Positions 1 to 7,106 are shown, counted from the first letter of the stretch. The stretch: 8,768 nt of DNA from an uncultured Eubacteriales bacterium (GCA_902796115.1 CADBNX010000389.1:1-8768); one strand, 5' to 3'. Notes: generated by a model from the sequence alone, not told the origin. Translations and numbers: made by a program.

Positions 1-14
1 ATTTGAGACGATTC

Positions 15-43
15 TTGTTTGGTATTGACTTCTATGGTATACT
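15..43 (+). promoter_or_regulatory. Candidate sigma-A promoter with extended -10
   Basis: A TATACT box at 38-43 is preceded by TG at 35-36, giving an extended -10 element. A weak -35-like TTGTTT at 15-20 sits exactly 17 bp upstream. The nearer TTGACT at 25-30 is a better -35 match but only 7 bp from the -10, so it cannot serve this box. Transcription would start near 50 and give a leader of about 270 nt before the first gene. Every gene in the window points the same way, and I saw no better promoter before or between them. This is a consensus reading only. Confidence 0.5.
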
Positions 44-59
44 TGTTCATGTGAGAGGG

Positions 60-101
60 ATCGAAGCAGCGGCGGGAAGGAGCGAAGGATGTTGCTTCGA
101 T
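60..101 (+). repeat. Strong stem-loop near the 5' end of the leader
   Basis: ATCGAAGCA at 60-68 is perfectly complementary to TGCTTCGAT at 93-101. The stem extends inward by G-U, C-G and G-U pairs (69-71 with 90-92), giving up to 12 pairs. The 18-nt loop (72-89) is purine-rich. No T tract follows, so it is not an intrinsic terminator. Lying just downstream of the predicted transcription start, it could protect the mRNA 5' end or be the first helix of a regulatory RNA. Confidence 0.5.
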
Positions 102-189
102 GAATGCGGTGAGCGTGCAGTTGATGGTGCCGGAGGGAATGCCCCTTTTTTGAATGGTGCGGAACGGGATCATTCTATGACAGGCGGTA

Positions 190-233
190 TCCCTCCTGAA
201 GAGGGAAGTCCGGTCTTTCAGGCCTTCTTCCTC
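190..233 (+). repeat. Overlapping inverted repeats in the leader
   Basis: TCCCTC at 190-195 pairs perfectly with GAGGGA at 201-206 across a 5-nt loop. The same purine strand, GAGGGAAG at 201-208, can instead pair with CTTCCTC at 227-233 if one G bulges. The two pairings cannot form together. No U-run follows either one, so a classic terminator/antiterminator switch is not visible. Confidence 0.3.
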
Positions 234-322
234 CCATCGGTGAGAGAAATCCTGCCCGGGTGTGCGGGATGAGCGGGATCGCCGAACGCAGCAGAACGGT
301 TTATAAGGGAGTAATCATTACC

Positions 323-1231
323 GTGAAAAATGAGACCGGACCCGGAACGAAACAGACAAAAAAGAAAAAACACGGATTTCTGAGAATACTCCTCCGCATT
401 CTGAGCATTATGCTCCTGCTGACACTGATCATCGGTACGGTCGTTTTCATCAACGGACGGTATGCGCGAACAAGCTACGAAATCAGGTTTTATCAGGAAA
501 CATCCGGAAAAGTCAGCGGCAATATCCGGATTGCGGTCATCTCCGATCTTCATAACCGTGAATACGGGGAAAACAATGAAGCGTTGATTTCCGATCTTCG
601 CACTTTGAAGCCCGATCTGATTCTTTTTCCGGGCGACATGGTGATCCGGGAAGAGGAAAACTACCGGCCGATGCTGAATCTTGTTTCAGACTTATCCGGG
701 ATCGCGCCCTGCTGCGGAGTGCTCGGCAACCATGAGAGTGAACGGATTTATTACCGGGACGACAAGACATTGCCGGAGAAGTTTGAAAATGCGGGGCTGA
801 AACTGCTGCGCAATGCCCGGGAAGAAATCCGGATCGGCAGCGATACCGTTCAGCTGATCGGAGTGGAAGGCACGGCATACGGATTTGAAGAATACGGCGG
901 GCGGGAATTCATGGATCATACCCAAATTGATCCCTCTGCGTATTGCATTCTGATGGCCCATATTCCGGTCCTGTTTGAAACGCAGCTGTCAGGGTACGGT
1001 TTCGATTTGGGAATTGCGGGGCACGTGCATGGCGGAATAGTGAATCTGCCTTTCCTTGGCGGCCTTTATTCAGCCGAAGAAGGCTTCTTTCCGCATTTTA
1101 CCGCAGGGAAATACACGCTGCAGAATCAGCAGACACTGATTATCAGCGCGGGACTTGGAGATTCCAAACCGTTCCCGCCGCGGATCAACAACCCTCCCGA
1201 GCTGGTTGTGATCGATATCAACCGGTATTGA
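323..1231 (+). CDS. Membrane-anchored calcineurin-like metallophosphoesterase
   Basis: Predicted two-metal phosphoesterase of the YkuE/calcineurin-like family; substrate unknown. Starting at GTG 323 the protein is 302 aa. A lysine-rich N-terminus is followed by one membrane segment (about residues 20-42), then the catalytic domain, presumably outside the cytoplasm. All five family metal/active-site blocks are present: DLH (D75, H77), GD (D105), GNHE (135-138), the single His in MAHIP (H213), and GHVHGG (H234, H236). The C-terminal GLG...PPRINNPPELVVI block is typical of the YkuE group. GTG 323 is preferred because AGGGAG (306-311) sits 11 nt upstream. In-frame GTG 260 and ATG 269 would add an unlikely hydrophilic extension with no ribosome site. 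It is the first gene of the apparent operon, 95 bp before the Wzz-like gene. Unlike B. subtilis YkuE I see no twin-arginine signal. Its role in the polymer pathway is not shown by the sequence; removal of a phosphate group from a lipid or polymer intermediate is only a guess. Confidence 0.88.
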   Translation: MKNETGPGTKQTKKKKHGFLRILLRILSIMLLLTLIIGTVVFINGRYARTSYEIRFYQETSGKVSGNIRIAVISDLHNREYGENNEALISDLRTLKPDLILFPGDMVIREEENYRPMLNLVSDLSGIAPCCGVLGNHESERIYYRDDKTLPEKFENAGLKLLRNAREEIRIGSDTVQLIGVEGTAYGFEEYGGREFMDHTQIDPSAYCILMAHIPVLFETQLSGYGFDLGIAGHVHGGIVNLPFLGGLYSAEEGFFPHFTAGKYTLQNQQTLIISAGLGDSKPFPPRINNPPELVVIDINRY

Positions 1232-1249
1232 ACGCCCCCGGAGCACGGC

Positions 1250-1312
1250 CCTCGCTGAAAAGGCGGTCGGAGAGATGAAGCCGCGCGCTGTCAGCGAGGC
1301 GGCTTCGGAAGC
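1250..1312 (+). repeat. Mutually exclusive stem-loops in the 95-nt intercistronic gap
   Basis: Structure A pairs CCTCGCTGA (1250-1258) with TCAGCGAGG (1291-1299), 9 perfect pairs. Inside it GCGG (1263-1266) can pair with CCGC (1281-1284). Structure B pairs GAAGCCGC (1277-1284) with GCGGCTTC (1299-1306), 8 perfect pairs, topped by CGC/GCG (1286-1288 with 1294-1296). A and B share 1291-1299, so they exclude each other. When A forms, GCTT/AAGC (1302-1305 with 1309-1312) is free to make a small hairpin just before the AAGGAG ribosome site (1316-1321) of the next gene. There is no U tract, so transcription termination is unlikely. Differential mRNA stability or translational control fits better. 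Confidence 0.55.
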
Positions 1313-1326
1313 TGGAAGGAGAAGCA

Positions 1327-2673
1327 ATGAAAGAGAAAAACCGATTCAGGGCGGCAAGAGACACGGCTTCGCCGGGCCTCCCCGGCAATGCCTGGAGCAG
1401 CATGCGGCATGCTCTGGAGGTGTTCCGGAAGCGGTGGTACCTTTTTCTCGCCGTGTTCCTGATCACTTTTGCAGCCTTGTGCGGTTTTCACTATTCCAAA
1501 GGCCGGAATACGGCCGGTACGGTACTGTCGCTGGATTATGAGGAGGCTTCCAAAGGTCAGACGCCCAGCCGGACGCGGTTCAACATCTTTGAGATCCGCA
1601 GCGGTGAGGTGATGAAAAGGCTGATTGATTATGCCGGTCTGGAAGGAAAGATAACCCCGGAAGAACTGAGCAGATGCGTCAGCGTACAGGCAACGCACGA
1701 CAGGAGCATCAGCGGCAGCGTGAACTATATCAGCACCTCATTTGTTGTCAGGTTTACAAACAACGGCGCCATTGCCGCAAGGAGCGCCGAAGACATGCTT
1801 TCGCTCCTTTGCAAAGCGTACCGCGAATACTTCGTGGAGCATTATGGATATAACCATTCCATCCTGTCTTTTGATACCGGTGATCTGAAATTCAATGACG
1901 AGTATCTGATGACGGTTGACCTGCTGGAACTGAAGTGCAGCCAGTTGGAGAAATACGTGCAGCTTCGCAGACGGGAGAGCAAGAACTATCAGGATCCGGA
2001 TACAGGGATCAGCTTTTCCGCCTTGGAACAGCGGGTGAACAGCTTCTATGCCTATGACCTTGCCAGACTCCGCTCCTATATTATTGAAAATGGTATCGCA
2101 AACGACAGGACAGGCCTGGACAGCATGCTGAATTACAAAATCCGCATGGATGGCCTGATGTATAACAAAATGATGGCTGCGTACGACGAAGACAACAAGG
2201 GGATCCGGATGTACGACGCAGCCATGAGTGCTGTCGTCATGATCCCGACCCAGGATCAGACAATGAATTACTATATGTCCAGAACAAAAACCGGGATGGA
2301 CAATATGGCGATTCATGCCGATGCGCAGCTCACGGGGGCAGCAGAGCGGATGGAAATGATCGAGTACAACACCTATCTGACGGAAAAGCTGAAGACAAAC
2401 GTATCCGATCGGACAAAGACAGAAAAGGCCGACGCCATGATCCGTGAGATGGAGGCGTCGCTGGATCGGCTCGCATCGGATATCCAGGCGGTGGACAGCG
2501 CATATACGAGTACGAAAGCCCGCAACTATATCAGCTTCAGCGATGACAGCGTTGGCTTTGCAGATCAGATCGGCCTCCGTTCCTCGTTCCTTTGTGCCGT
2601 GCTGGTTCTGATCATGGTATTTGTCTGCGTGTACCTGCGGCTGCTTGTTTCAGACAAGGAGAAAACAATATGA
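1327..2673 (+). CDS. Wzz-like polysaccharide co-polymerase / chain-length determinant (no kinase tail)
   Basis: Predicted membrane protein of 448 aa with Wzz/PCP topology. A cytoplasmic N-terminus of about 36 residues is followed by TM1 (about 37-56), an extracytoplasmic domain of about 360 residues, TM2 (about 420-440) and an 8-residue cytoplasmic tail. The large loop is rich in predicted helix (for example 190-230 and 330-395), as in Wzz proteins. There is no Walker motif or tyrosine-rich tail, so it is not a Wzc-type fused kinase. The segment TP..R.FN..EI.S..V (79-95) and the FVVRF...AYREYF region (about 139-170) have clear counterparts in the next protein, so the two look like diverged paralogues. 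ATG 1327 has AAGGAG 5 nt upstream. The stop overlaps the next start as ATGA. Assignment rests on topology, context and paralogy rather than on a strong signature, and I do not see the proline-rich segment before TM2 seen in classical Wzz. Likely role: modulating Wzy polymer length or organising the assembly complex. Confidence 0.7.
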   Translation: MKEKNRFRAARDTASPGLPGNAWSSMRHALEVFRKRWYLFLAVFLITFAALCGFHYSKGRNTAGTVLSLDYEEASKGQTPSRTRFNIFEIRSGEVMKRLIDYAGLEGKITPEELSRCVSVQATHDRSISGSVNYISTSFVVRFTNNGAIAARSAEDMLSLLCKAYREYFVEHYGYNHSILSFDTGDLKFNDEYLMTVDLLELKCSQLEKYVQLRRRESKNYQDPDTGISFSALEQRVNSFYAYDLARLRSYIIENGIANDRTGLDSMLNYKIRMDGLMYNKMMAAYDEDNKGIRMYDAAMSAVVMIPTQDQTMNYYMSRTKTGMDNMAIHADAQLTGAAERMEMIEYNTYLTEKLKTNVSDRTKTEKADAMIREMEASLDRLASDIQAVDSAYTSTKARNYISFSDDSVGFADQIGLRSSFLCAVLVLIMVFVCVYLRLLVSDKEKTI

Positions 2674-4556
2674 AAAAATTCAGCATTCTGCGTTATCTGA
2701 AACAATTCAGCCTGCTGATCTTTGTTTTGGCCGTCATTGGATCTTTGGCTATTTATTTCTACGGAAAATCTCAACAGCGTTATGTTGCCTCCGCGGTTAT
2801 TCAGTATACCAACGACGGAGCCAAAGAGGGTTATACCCCGGACGGGAGGCCTTTGAACGTGGAGGAGATCTATTCTTCTACGGTTATTGACGCCGCCCTG
2901 GCGGATTTGGGATATCAATTCAATGTCGATTCCGTCCGCTCAAATTGCTATGTTGAAGAAGTGATTCCGGAAACGCAGCAGAAGCTGAATGAAGCGCTGC
3001 TGGAAAAGGGCGAGCAGCTGTCCTACGTTACGGATACCTATCGGGTGTATTTTATCGGCGATCATGATAACGGCGAGGATTATGCCTGGAACATACTGGA
3101 TGCGATCATCAAGAACTACTATGAGTTTTATACGGAAAAATATGTGGAGGAACAGCTGCAGAGCAACGGTGTTTCCGCGCTTGCGGAAGGGAATTATGAC
3201 TGTTTGGAAAGCACGCAGATGCTGGATGATTCCATTTTGGAGATGCTGGATTATTTACTGAGCAAAAGAGCTGACTATCCGTATTTCCGGTCGGTGGAAA
3301 CGGGATACACATACAATGATCTCTACCGCATATACAGCCATCTGTACAATTACGAGATTCCCAGTCTCTATGCCGCGATCCTGACCAATGCGGAGACAAA
3401 CGATGCTGATCTGCTCGTGAGCCGCCTGACAAAAGACTGCGAGGATCTGCAGCTGGCTGTCGGAAACCGGGAGAAACGCGTCGATTCCCTGAAGAAGCTG
3501 ATCGATAATTACAGTGAACGCAACAAGGAAATGATGGACTATCATTATCAAAGCTCGGAGAACGGGACGGAATCCATTCTGAAGGATGTGGAGTACGATC
3601 GCGAAAACAGCAGCAATAAGGAAACAACATATGACGGGCTTATTCAGGAATACGTGAATCTGAACATCGAGATCCGCCAGAAAACCATCGAGAAGGAGCA
3701 CAAGGAATATCTGCTGTCCGTATTCGGGAACGCTGACCGCGCACAGGGGCAGAAAACCTTCACCTCCGAAGAGATCCGTGAAAAAATCGATCACTGTGTG
3801 AGCCTGGCGACCAAATACTATCAGTTCGTGGAGAACACGGGACACGAACTGAACCGTCAGTTGAGCGCGAATTATCTGTCGATGATCAGCAGCATCAATG
3901 TTCAGTCGACTGTGAACATCAGGCTGTACCTTGCGCTGGCAATCGTATTGTTTGTGCTGGTGGGCTGCATCGGGGCTGTACTGCTGGGGAGAACGCTGGA
4001 CTTTATCGACTATTTCCGGTATGTGGACAAAACGGTTCAGCTTCCGAACCGGGCAAGATGCGATGCGTATATCAGCGAACGGTCGGACAGGCTTCTTGAT
4101 GAGAATTTCTCCTGTGTGGCATTGAAGATGGATTCCCTGAGCAGTTTGTCCGGCAAATACGGACGCACAGTCGGCGATGAAGTGCTGAAGAATTTTGCAA
4201 TGATTCTGAAGAGTTTCGGCGACCTGTACGGTTTTGTGGGGTACAACGGCAGCGGCGTCTTCTTTGCCTTCTTCCCGGATTGCCCGCCTGAAAAACTGGA
4301 TGTGATTCTGAAGGCGCTCGGACGCCAGGTTGAGAAGTACAACAGCCTGAATCGCGAATACGCGGTTCATTATGTCTTCGGCAAAGCCGTTTCAAGCGCG
4401 GATGGCATCTTTGAAATCAGGGAGCTGCTCCGCATTGCCATGCAAAGGATGCATTCAGGGCAGACTGCCTCCGTTCCGGAGGATGCTTCCGGGAAGAATG
4501 CATCGGATGACGCACAGAACCGTGCCGCAGCAGAGAACTGCGGAGCAAGGCCATGA
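2670..4556 (+). CDS. Wzz-like membrane protein fused to a degenerate GGDEF domain
   Basis: A 628-aa protein. TM1 is at 13-31, an extracytoplasmic Wzz-like region at about 33-415 with a probable coiled coil at 280-365, TM2 at 419-440, and a cytoplasmic domain at about 450-597. That domain reads as GGDEF-type: the LPNR entry motif (458-461) and YGRTVGDEVLKNFAMIL (497-513) match the diguanylate cyclase fold closely. The signature itself is lost. GGDEF is replaced by GSGVF (527-531). The Mg-binding Asp (PleD D327) is K486 and the guanine-contacting Asn (PleD N335) is S494, while the PleD D344 equivalent D503 is kept. No RxxD inhibitory site is seen at normal spacing. It should therefore not make c-di-GMP; it may bind a nucleotide or a partner. 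A polar tail (599-628) follows. ATG 2670 is chosen over an upstream in-frame start because AAGGAG (2656-2661) lies 8 nt before it and TM1 follows at once. It overlaps both neighbouring genes by 4 bp, implying translational coupling. B. subtilis YdaK is a known precedent for a degenerate GGDEF membrane protein in an exopolysaccharide operon. Confidence 0.82.
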   Translation: MKKFSILRYLKQFSLLIFVLAVIGSLAIYFYGKSQQRYVASAVIQYTNDGAKEGYTPDGRPLNVEEIYSSTVIDAALADLGYQFNVDSVRSNCYVEEVIPETQQKLNEALLEKGEQLSYVTDTYRVYFIGDHDNGEDYAWNILDAIIKNYYEFYTEKYVEEQLQSNGVSALAEGNYDCLESTQMLDDSILEMLDYLLSKRADYPYFRSVETGYTYNDLYRIYSHLYNYEIPSLYAAILTNAETNDADLLVSRLTKDCEDLQLAVGNREKRVDSLKKLIDNYSERNKEMMDYHYQSSENGTESILKDVEYDRENSSNKETTYDGLIQEYVNLNIEIRQKTIEKEHKEYLLSVFGNADRAQGQKTFTSEEIREKIDHCVSLATKYYQFVENTGHELNRQLSANYLSMISSINVQSTVNIRLYLALAIVLFVLVGCIGAVLLGRTLDFIDYFRYVDKTVQLPNRARCDAYISERSDRLLDENFSCVALKMDSLSSLSGKYGRTVGDEVLKNFAMILKSFGDLYGFVGYNGSGVFFAFFPDCPPEKLDVILKALGRQVEKYNSLNREYAVHYVFGKAVSSADGIFEIRELLRIAMQRMHSGQTASVPEDASGKNASDDAQNRAAAENCGARP

Positions 4557-5914
4557 TGAGCAATAAACTCCTGCTGAACGGTGCGGACAGCGGGAAACTG
4601 CAAAGAACGAGGAAAGAGTGTCCGGTGTTTGTCGCCTTTCTCGCTGTTGCCTGCACCGTTCTCGCCGGACTCGGAGACTGGAAGGTTCTCAACAACGCGC
4701 TTGGAGCGCTGCCCAAGGCAATCGCGGTCGGGGTGATCGTCTGCGCTTTTCTGAGTTTTCTTGTGGCCGCTGATTTTGCGAAGCTCAGAAAGGCGGCGGG
4801 TTTCTTCCCGGTATTTCTGCTCATGATCGCTGTTTATTCCCTGATCAGCCTGTACATATGGATCACGGATTTTTCAAAAGCGGCATCCATCGGCAGGGCA
4901 GGGCAGAAGATCCTGTTTCAGACAATCACCATTGTCTACTGCGTTTTCATGTGTTATCTGTTTGAAGACAGGGCGATCAATTATCTGTTCTTCAGCATGT
5001 GCGCCGCGAACACTGCCATCATCCTGCTGGAAATGCCCAAGTACGGTATTCAGGAGAGCATTTCTTCTCTGGTAACCTGTCTTGTCACCTTCGGAGATGC
5101 GGAAGGGTTTGTGCGCGCATTGGAAATTCATGACATCACTTTTCTGTTCGGGCAGTTCTTTATTTACTATTTGATGTTTGCGCCGAAAGATACGAAGAGC
5201 GAAAAACGAATCCGGCGCTGCGGTGTGATCCTTTCCGTCTTTTTCATGCTGGTGGGACTGAAGCGCAGCATTCTTCCGGCGGTGTTTCTTGTGTGTGCGT
5301 ATGTAAAGCTGCTTCGCACGGGCAAAAAACCGGAAAGGTTTATTCTGGCGACGGGGATTGGTCTGTTTCTGTTTTTCTACCTGTATCTGTATCTGACACG
5401 GTCCGGTATCCTGGTGGCGTTTCTTGAGTCGTTGGGGATTGACATGATGGGCCGCGATGTACTGTGGAAACTGCCCAATGACTATTATGAACTGTCCCCT
5501 TTCTGGAAGGGGCTGGGCTTTGAAGGCGTGACAGATCTGGTGAACATGTGGTGCCGGGAAGGGCTTATCAACCGTGCGTATCCGCTGCACAATGATATCC
5601 TGAAGATCTTTATTGAACTGGGCGCGATGGGATTCACTCTGTGGGCAGGCATCAATTATATCCTGTATCCTGCATACTGGATGACGCGGCACGACACGGA
5701 AACCGGCATGCTGTATATGGCTGTCCTGGCCTATATGACAGTGACATACCTGACGGACAACACCGCCTTCTATTTCTGGAGCTGTATCGGGCTGAGACTG
5801 ATTCCCATGAGCTACAGTTACCGGATCCGTCAAACCCGGGATCAAAAACAGTGGAAAGCGCCGACACCGGAAGAATCAGCCAACGAGATCCGGCTGATCG
5901 AGATGGGAGAGTAA
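4553..5914 (+). CDS. Wzy-like O-antigen polymerase/ligase family membrane protein
   Basis: A 453-aa polytopic protein with about ten hydrophobic segments, among them about 25-40, 53-72, 83-105, 118-138, 190-207, 223-236, 241-253, 261-280, 354-370 and 385-415. A large extracytoplasmic loop lies at about 285-350. It ends in HNDILKIFIELGAMGF (from H346), which resembles the HN..L...E.G..G block before the last membrane segments of Wzy/WaaL family proteins. This supports a polymerase that joins lipid-linked repeat units on the outer face of the membrane, or a ligase. Sequence in this family is poorly conserved, so the call leans on topology, that motif and its place right after two Wzz-like genes. 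ATG 4553 overlaps the upstream stop (ATGATG, stop 4554-4556). A second ATG follows directly at 4556, and GGAG at 4542-4545 is 7 nt from the first. The soluble tail from about 425 is charged. Confidence 0.78.
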   Translation: MMSNKLLLNGADSGKLQRTRKECPVFVAFLAVACTVLAGLGDWKVLNNALGALPKAIAVGVIVCAFLSFLVAADFAKLRKAAGFFPVFLLMIAVYSLISLYIWITDFSKAASIGRAGQKILFQTITIVYCVFMCYLFEDRAINYLFFSMCAANTAIILLEMPKYGIQESISSLVTCLVTFGDAEGFVRALEIHDITFLFGQFFIYYLMFAPKDTKSEKRIRRCGVILSVFFMLVGLKRSILPAVFLVCAYVKLLRTGKKPERFILATGIGLFLFFYLYLYLTRSGILVAFLESLGIDMMGRDVLWKLPNDYYELSPFWKGLGFEGVTDLVNMWCREGLINRAYPLHNDILKIFIELGAMGFTLWAGINYILYPAYWMTRHDTETGMLYMAVLAYMTVTYLTDNTAFYFWSCIGLRLIPMSYSYRIRQTRDQKQWKAPTPEESANEIRLIEMGE

Positions 5915-5921
5915 TGCGGAA

Positions 5922-7106
5922 ATGCTGAACAAACTGAAGCGGCTGCCGGTTTATCTGAAGAATGTGTTTCTTTTGGTTATTCTTTGGCCTGCTGCCGCGG
6001 TGCTGAGAAGAACCAGCAAGTCTTACCGTCACCTCTGGCTGGTGATGGAACGCGGGTTCGACGCCAGGGATAACGCATACTGGTTTTTCCGATACTTACG
6101 GGAACAGCAGCCGCAGATCAACGCGTGTTATGTCATCGACAAAGCCAGCCCGGACCGCGGGAAGGTCGAGCCGCTTGGCAGGATCATTGCGTGGAGATCG
6201 CTGAGGCACTATCTGATGTATCTGGCGGCCGATATGCTGATCAGCACCCATGTGCAGCCCGTCGCTCCCGATCTGATGGCCTATTATCATCTGCGTCAGA
6301 TGGGGATTCATCCGAGGGGAAAAGAGATTTTTCTGCAGCATGGGATCATCAAGGACGAAATGAGGTGGATGTGGTATCCTCATCTGAAGGTTGATTTCTT
6401 TGCCAGCGGCGGCAAGCTGGAATACGATTATCTTGTTTCGACTTTCGGTTTTCCGGAGGGAGTGATTCAGTATACGGGTCTGTGCCGTTTTGACAATCTC
6501 ATTCGGGGGAACAATCCATCCAACGAGATCCTTGTCATGCCGACTTGGCGCGGTTCAGATTATCCCCGGGGGGAACGGTTTTATGAGACGGCTTTTTACC
6601 GGCAGTTTCAGTCTCTGCTGGAGAATCCCCGTCTGCTCAGCCTCCTGCAGGAGCACGATTTCAAGCTGATTTTCTATCCCCACATAGAACTGCAGGAAGA
6701 GCTGGATAAGTTCAGATCACCCTCGCCTCGGATCATCCTGGCAAGCTGGCGGGATTACGATGTTCAGACGCTGCTGATGCGCTGCAACCTGCTGATTACG
6801 GATTATTCCAGCGTGTTTTTCGATGCAGGTTATATGGAAAAGCCGGTGATATATTACCAATTCGATATGGAAGAGTTTCGGAAATACCATTATCAGAAAG
6901 GTTATTTCTCCTATGAGGAGCACGGTTTCGGCCCGGTCGTCATGACGGAAGAAGCGCTGGTGAACGCCGTATATGAATGCGCCGGGAACGGTTTCCGAAT
7001 GCAGAAGGAGTACCGGCACCGTCTGGAGGCGTTTTACACGGTTCGGGATGAAAAGAACTGTGAACGGACTTATCAGATCCTCAGCCGGATGACCGACGGA
7101 AATTGA
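5922..7106 (+). CDS. CDP-glycerol glycerophosphotransferase family protein (TagF/TagB-like)
   Basis: A 394-aa enzyme of the Glyphos_transf family, which transfers glycerol-phosphate or a similar polyol-phosphate from a CDP-activated donor to a teichoic acid or glycan acceptor at the inner membrane face. Visible family marks: LQHGIIKD (H140), FYPH (H254), LLITDYSSVFFDAGYMEKPVIYY (TDYSS at 293-297) and YFSYEEHGFGPVV. H140, H254 and the TDYSS serines correspond to the His and nucleotide-binding residues known to matter in S. epidermidis TagF. A hydrophobic stretch at about 10-28 suggests membrane association. The length fits a single catalytic module without the extra N-terminal domain of large TagF proteins. 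ATG 5922 lies 7 bp after the previous stop, with GGGAGAG (5905-5911) about 10 nt upstream. No CDP-glycerol synthesis gene is in the window. In a Wzy-type cluster it more likely decorates or links a repeat unit than makes a long poly(glycerol-phosphate), but the donor sugar-alcohol cannot be told from sequence. Confidence 0.9.
   Translation: MLNKLKRLPVYLKNVFLLVILWPAAAVLRRTSKSYRHLWLVMERGFDARDNAYWFFRYLREQQPQINACYVIDKASPDRGKVEPLGRIIAWRSLRHYLMYLAADMLISTHVQPVAPDLMAYYHLRQMGIHPRGKEIFLQHGIIKDEMRWMWYPHLKVDFFASGGKLEYDYLVSTFGFPEGVIQYTGLCRFDNLIRGNNPSNEILVMPTWRGSDYPRGERFYETAFYRQFQSLLENPRLLSLLQEHDFKLIFYPHIELQEELDKFRSPSPRIILASWRDYDVQTLLMRCNLLITDYSSVFFDAGYMEKPVIYYQFDMEEFRKYHYQKGYFSYEEHGFGPVVMTEEALVNAVYECAGNGFRMQKEYRHRLEAFYTVRDEKNCERTYQILSRMTDGN

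Larger units (their letters stand above)
50..322 (+). promoter_or_regulatory. Long untranslated leader, no convincing gene
   Basis: This stretch between the candidate promoter and the first gene has no ORF that reads like a protein. The one open frame (TTG at 3 to 272) has no ribosome binding site and an unnatural composition. The stretch contains a strong stem-loop at 60-101, a six-T run at 146-151 after a short GGG/CCC hairpin, a 6-bp hairpin at 190-206, and a repeated GCGGGAT at 264-270 and 273-279. I checked by eye for the GEMM (c-di-GMP-I), T-box, TPP and FMN signatures and found none. It may be an unclassified cis-regulatory RNA or simply an unstructured leader. Confidence 0.35.

Noticed and set aside
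25..43. TTGACT paired with TATACT as a promoter
   Set aside because: The spacer is only 7 bp; the TTGTTT at 15-20 gives the proper 17 bp.
132..151. Intrinsic terminator in the leader (GGG/CCC then six T)
   Set aside because: The stem is only 3 uninterrupted pairs, too weak to call a terminator, although it could be part of a larger fold.
3..272. Open frame of 89 codons at the left edge
   Set aside because: It starts at TTG with no ribosome site, runs through the candidate promoter and hairpins, and its composition (many Gly, Arg and Cys, no hydrophobic pattern) does not look like a protein. A tail of an upstream gene cannot be wholly excluded.
1..322. c-di-GMP (GEMM) or T-box riboswitch
   Set aside because: I looked for the conserved GEMM core and the T-box AGGGTGG/CCGCG antiterminator signature and found neither; an Rfam scan would be decisive.
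3255..4370. Minus-strand open frame of 371 codons
   Set aside because: Shadow of the Wzz-GGDEF gene, whose plus-strand protein has clear membrane segments and a recognisable domain.
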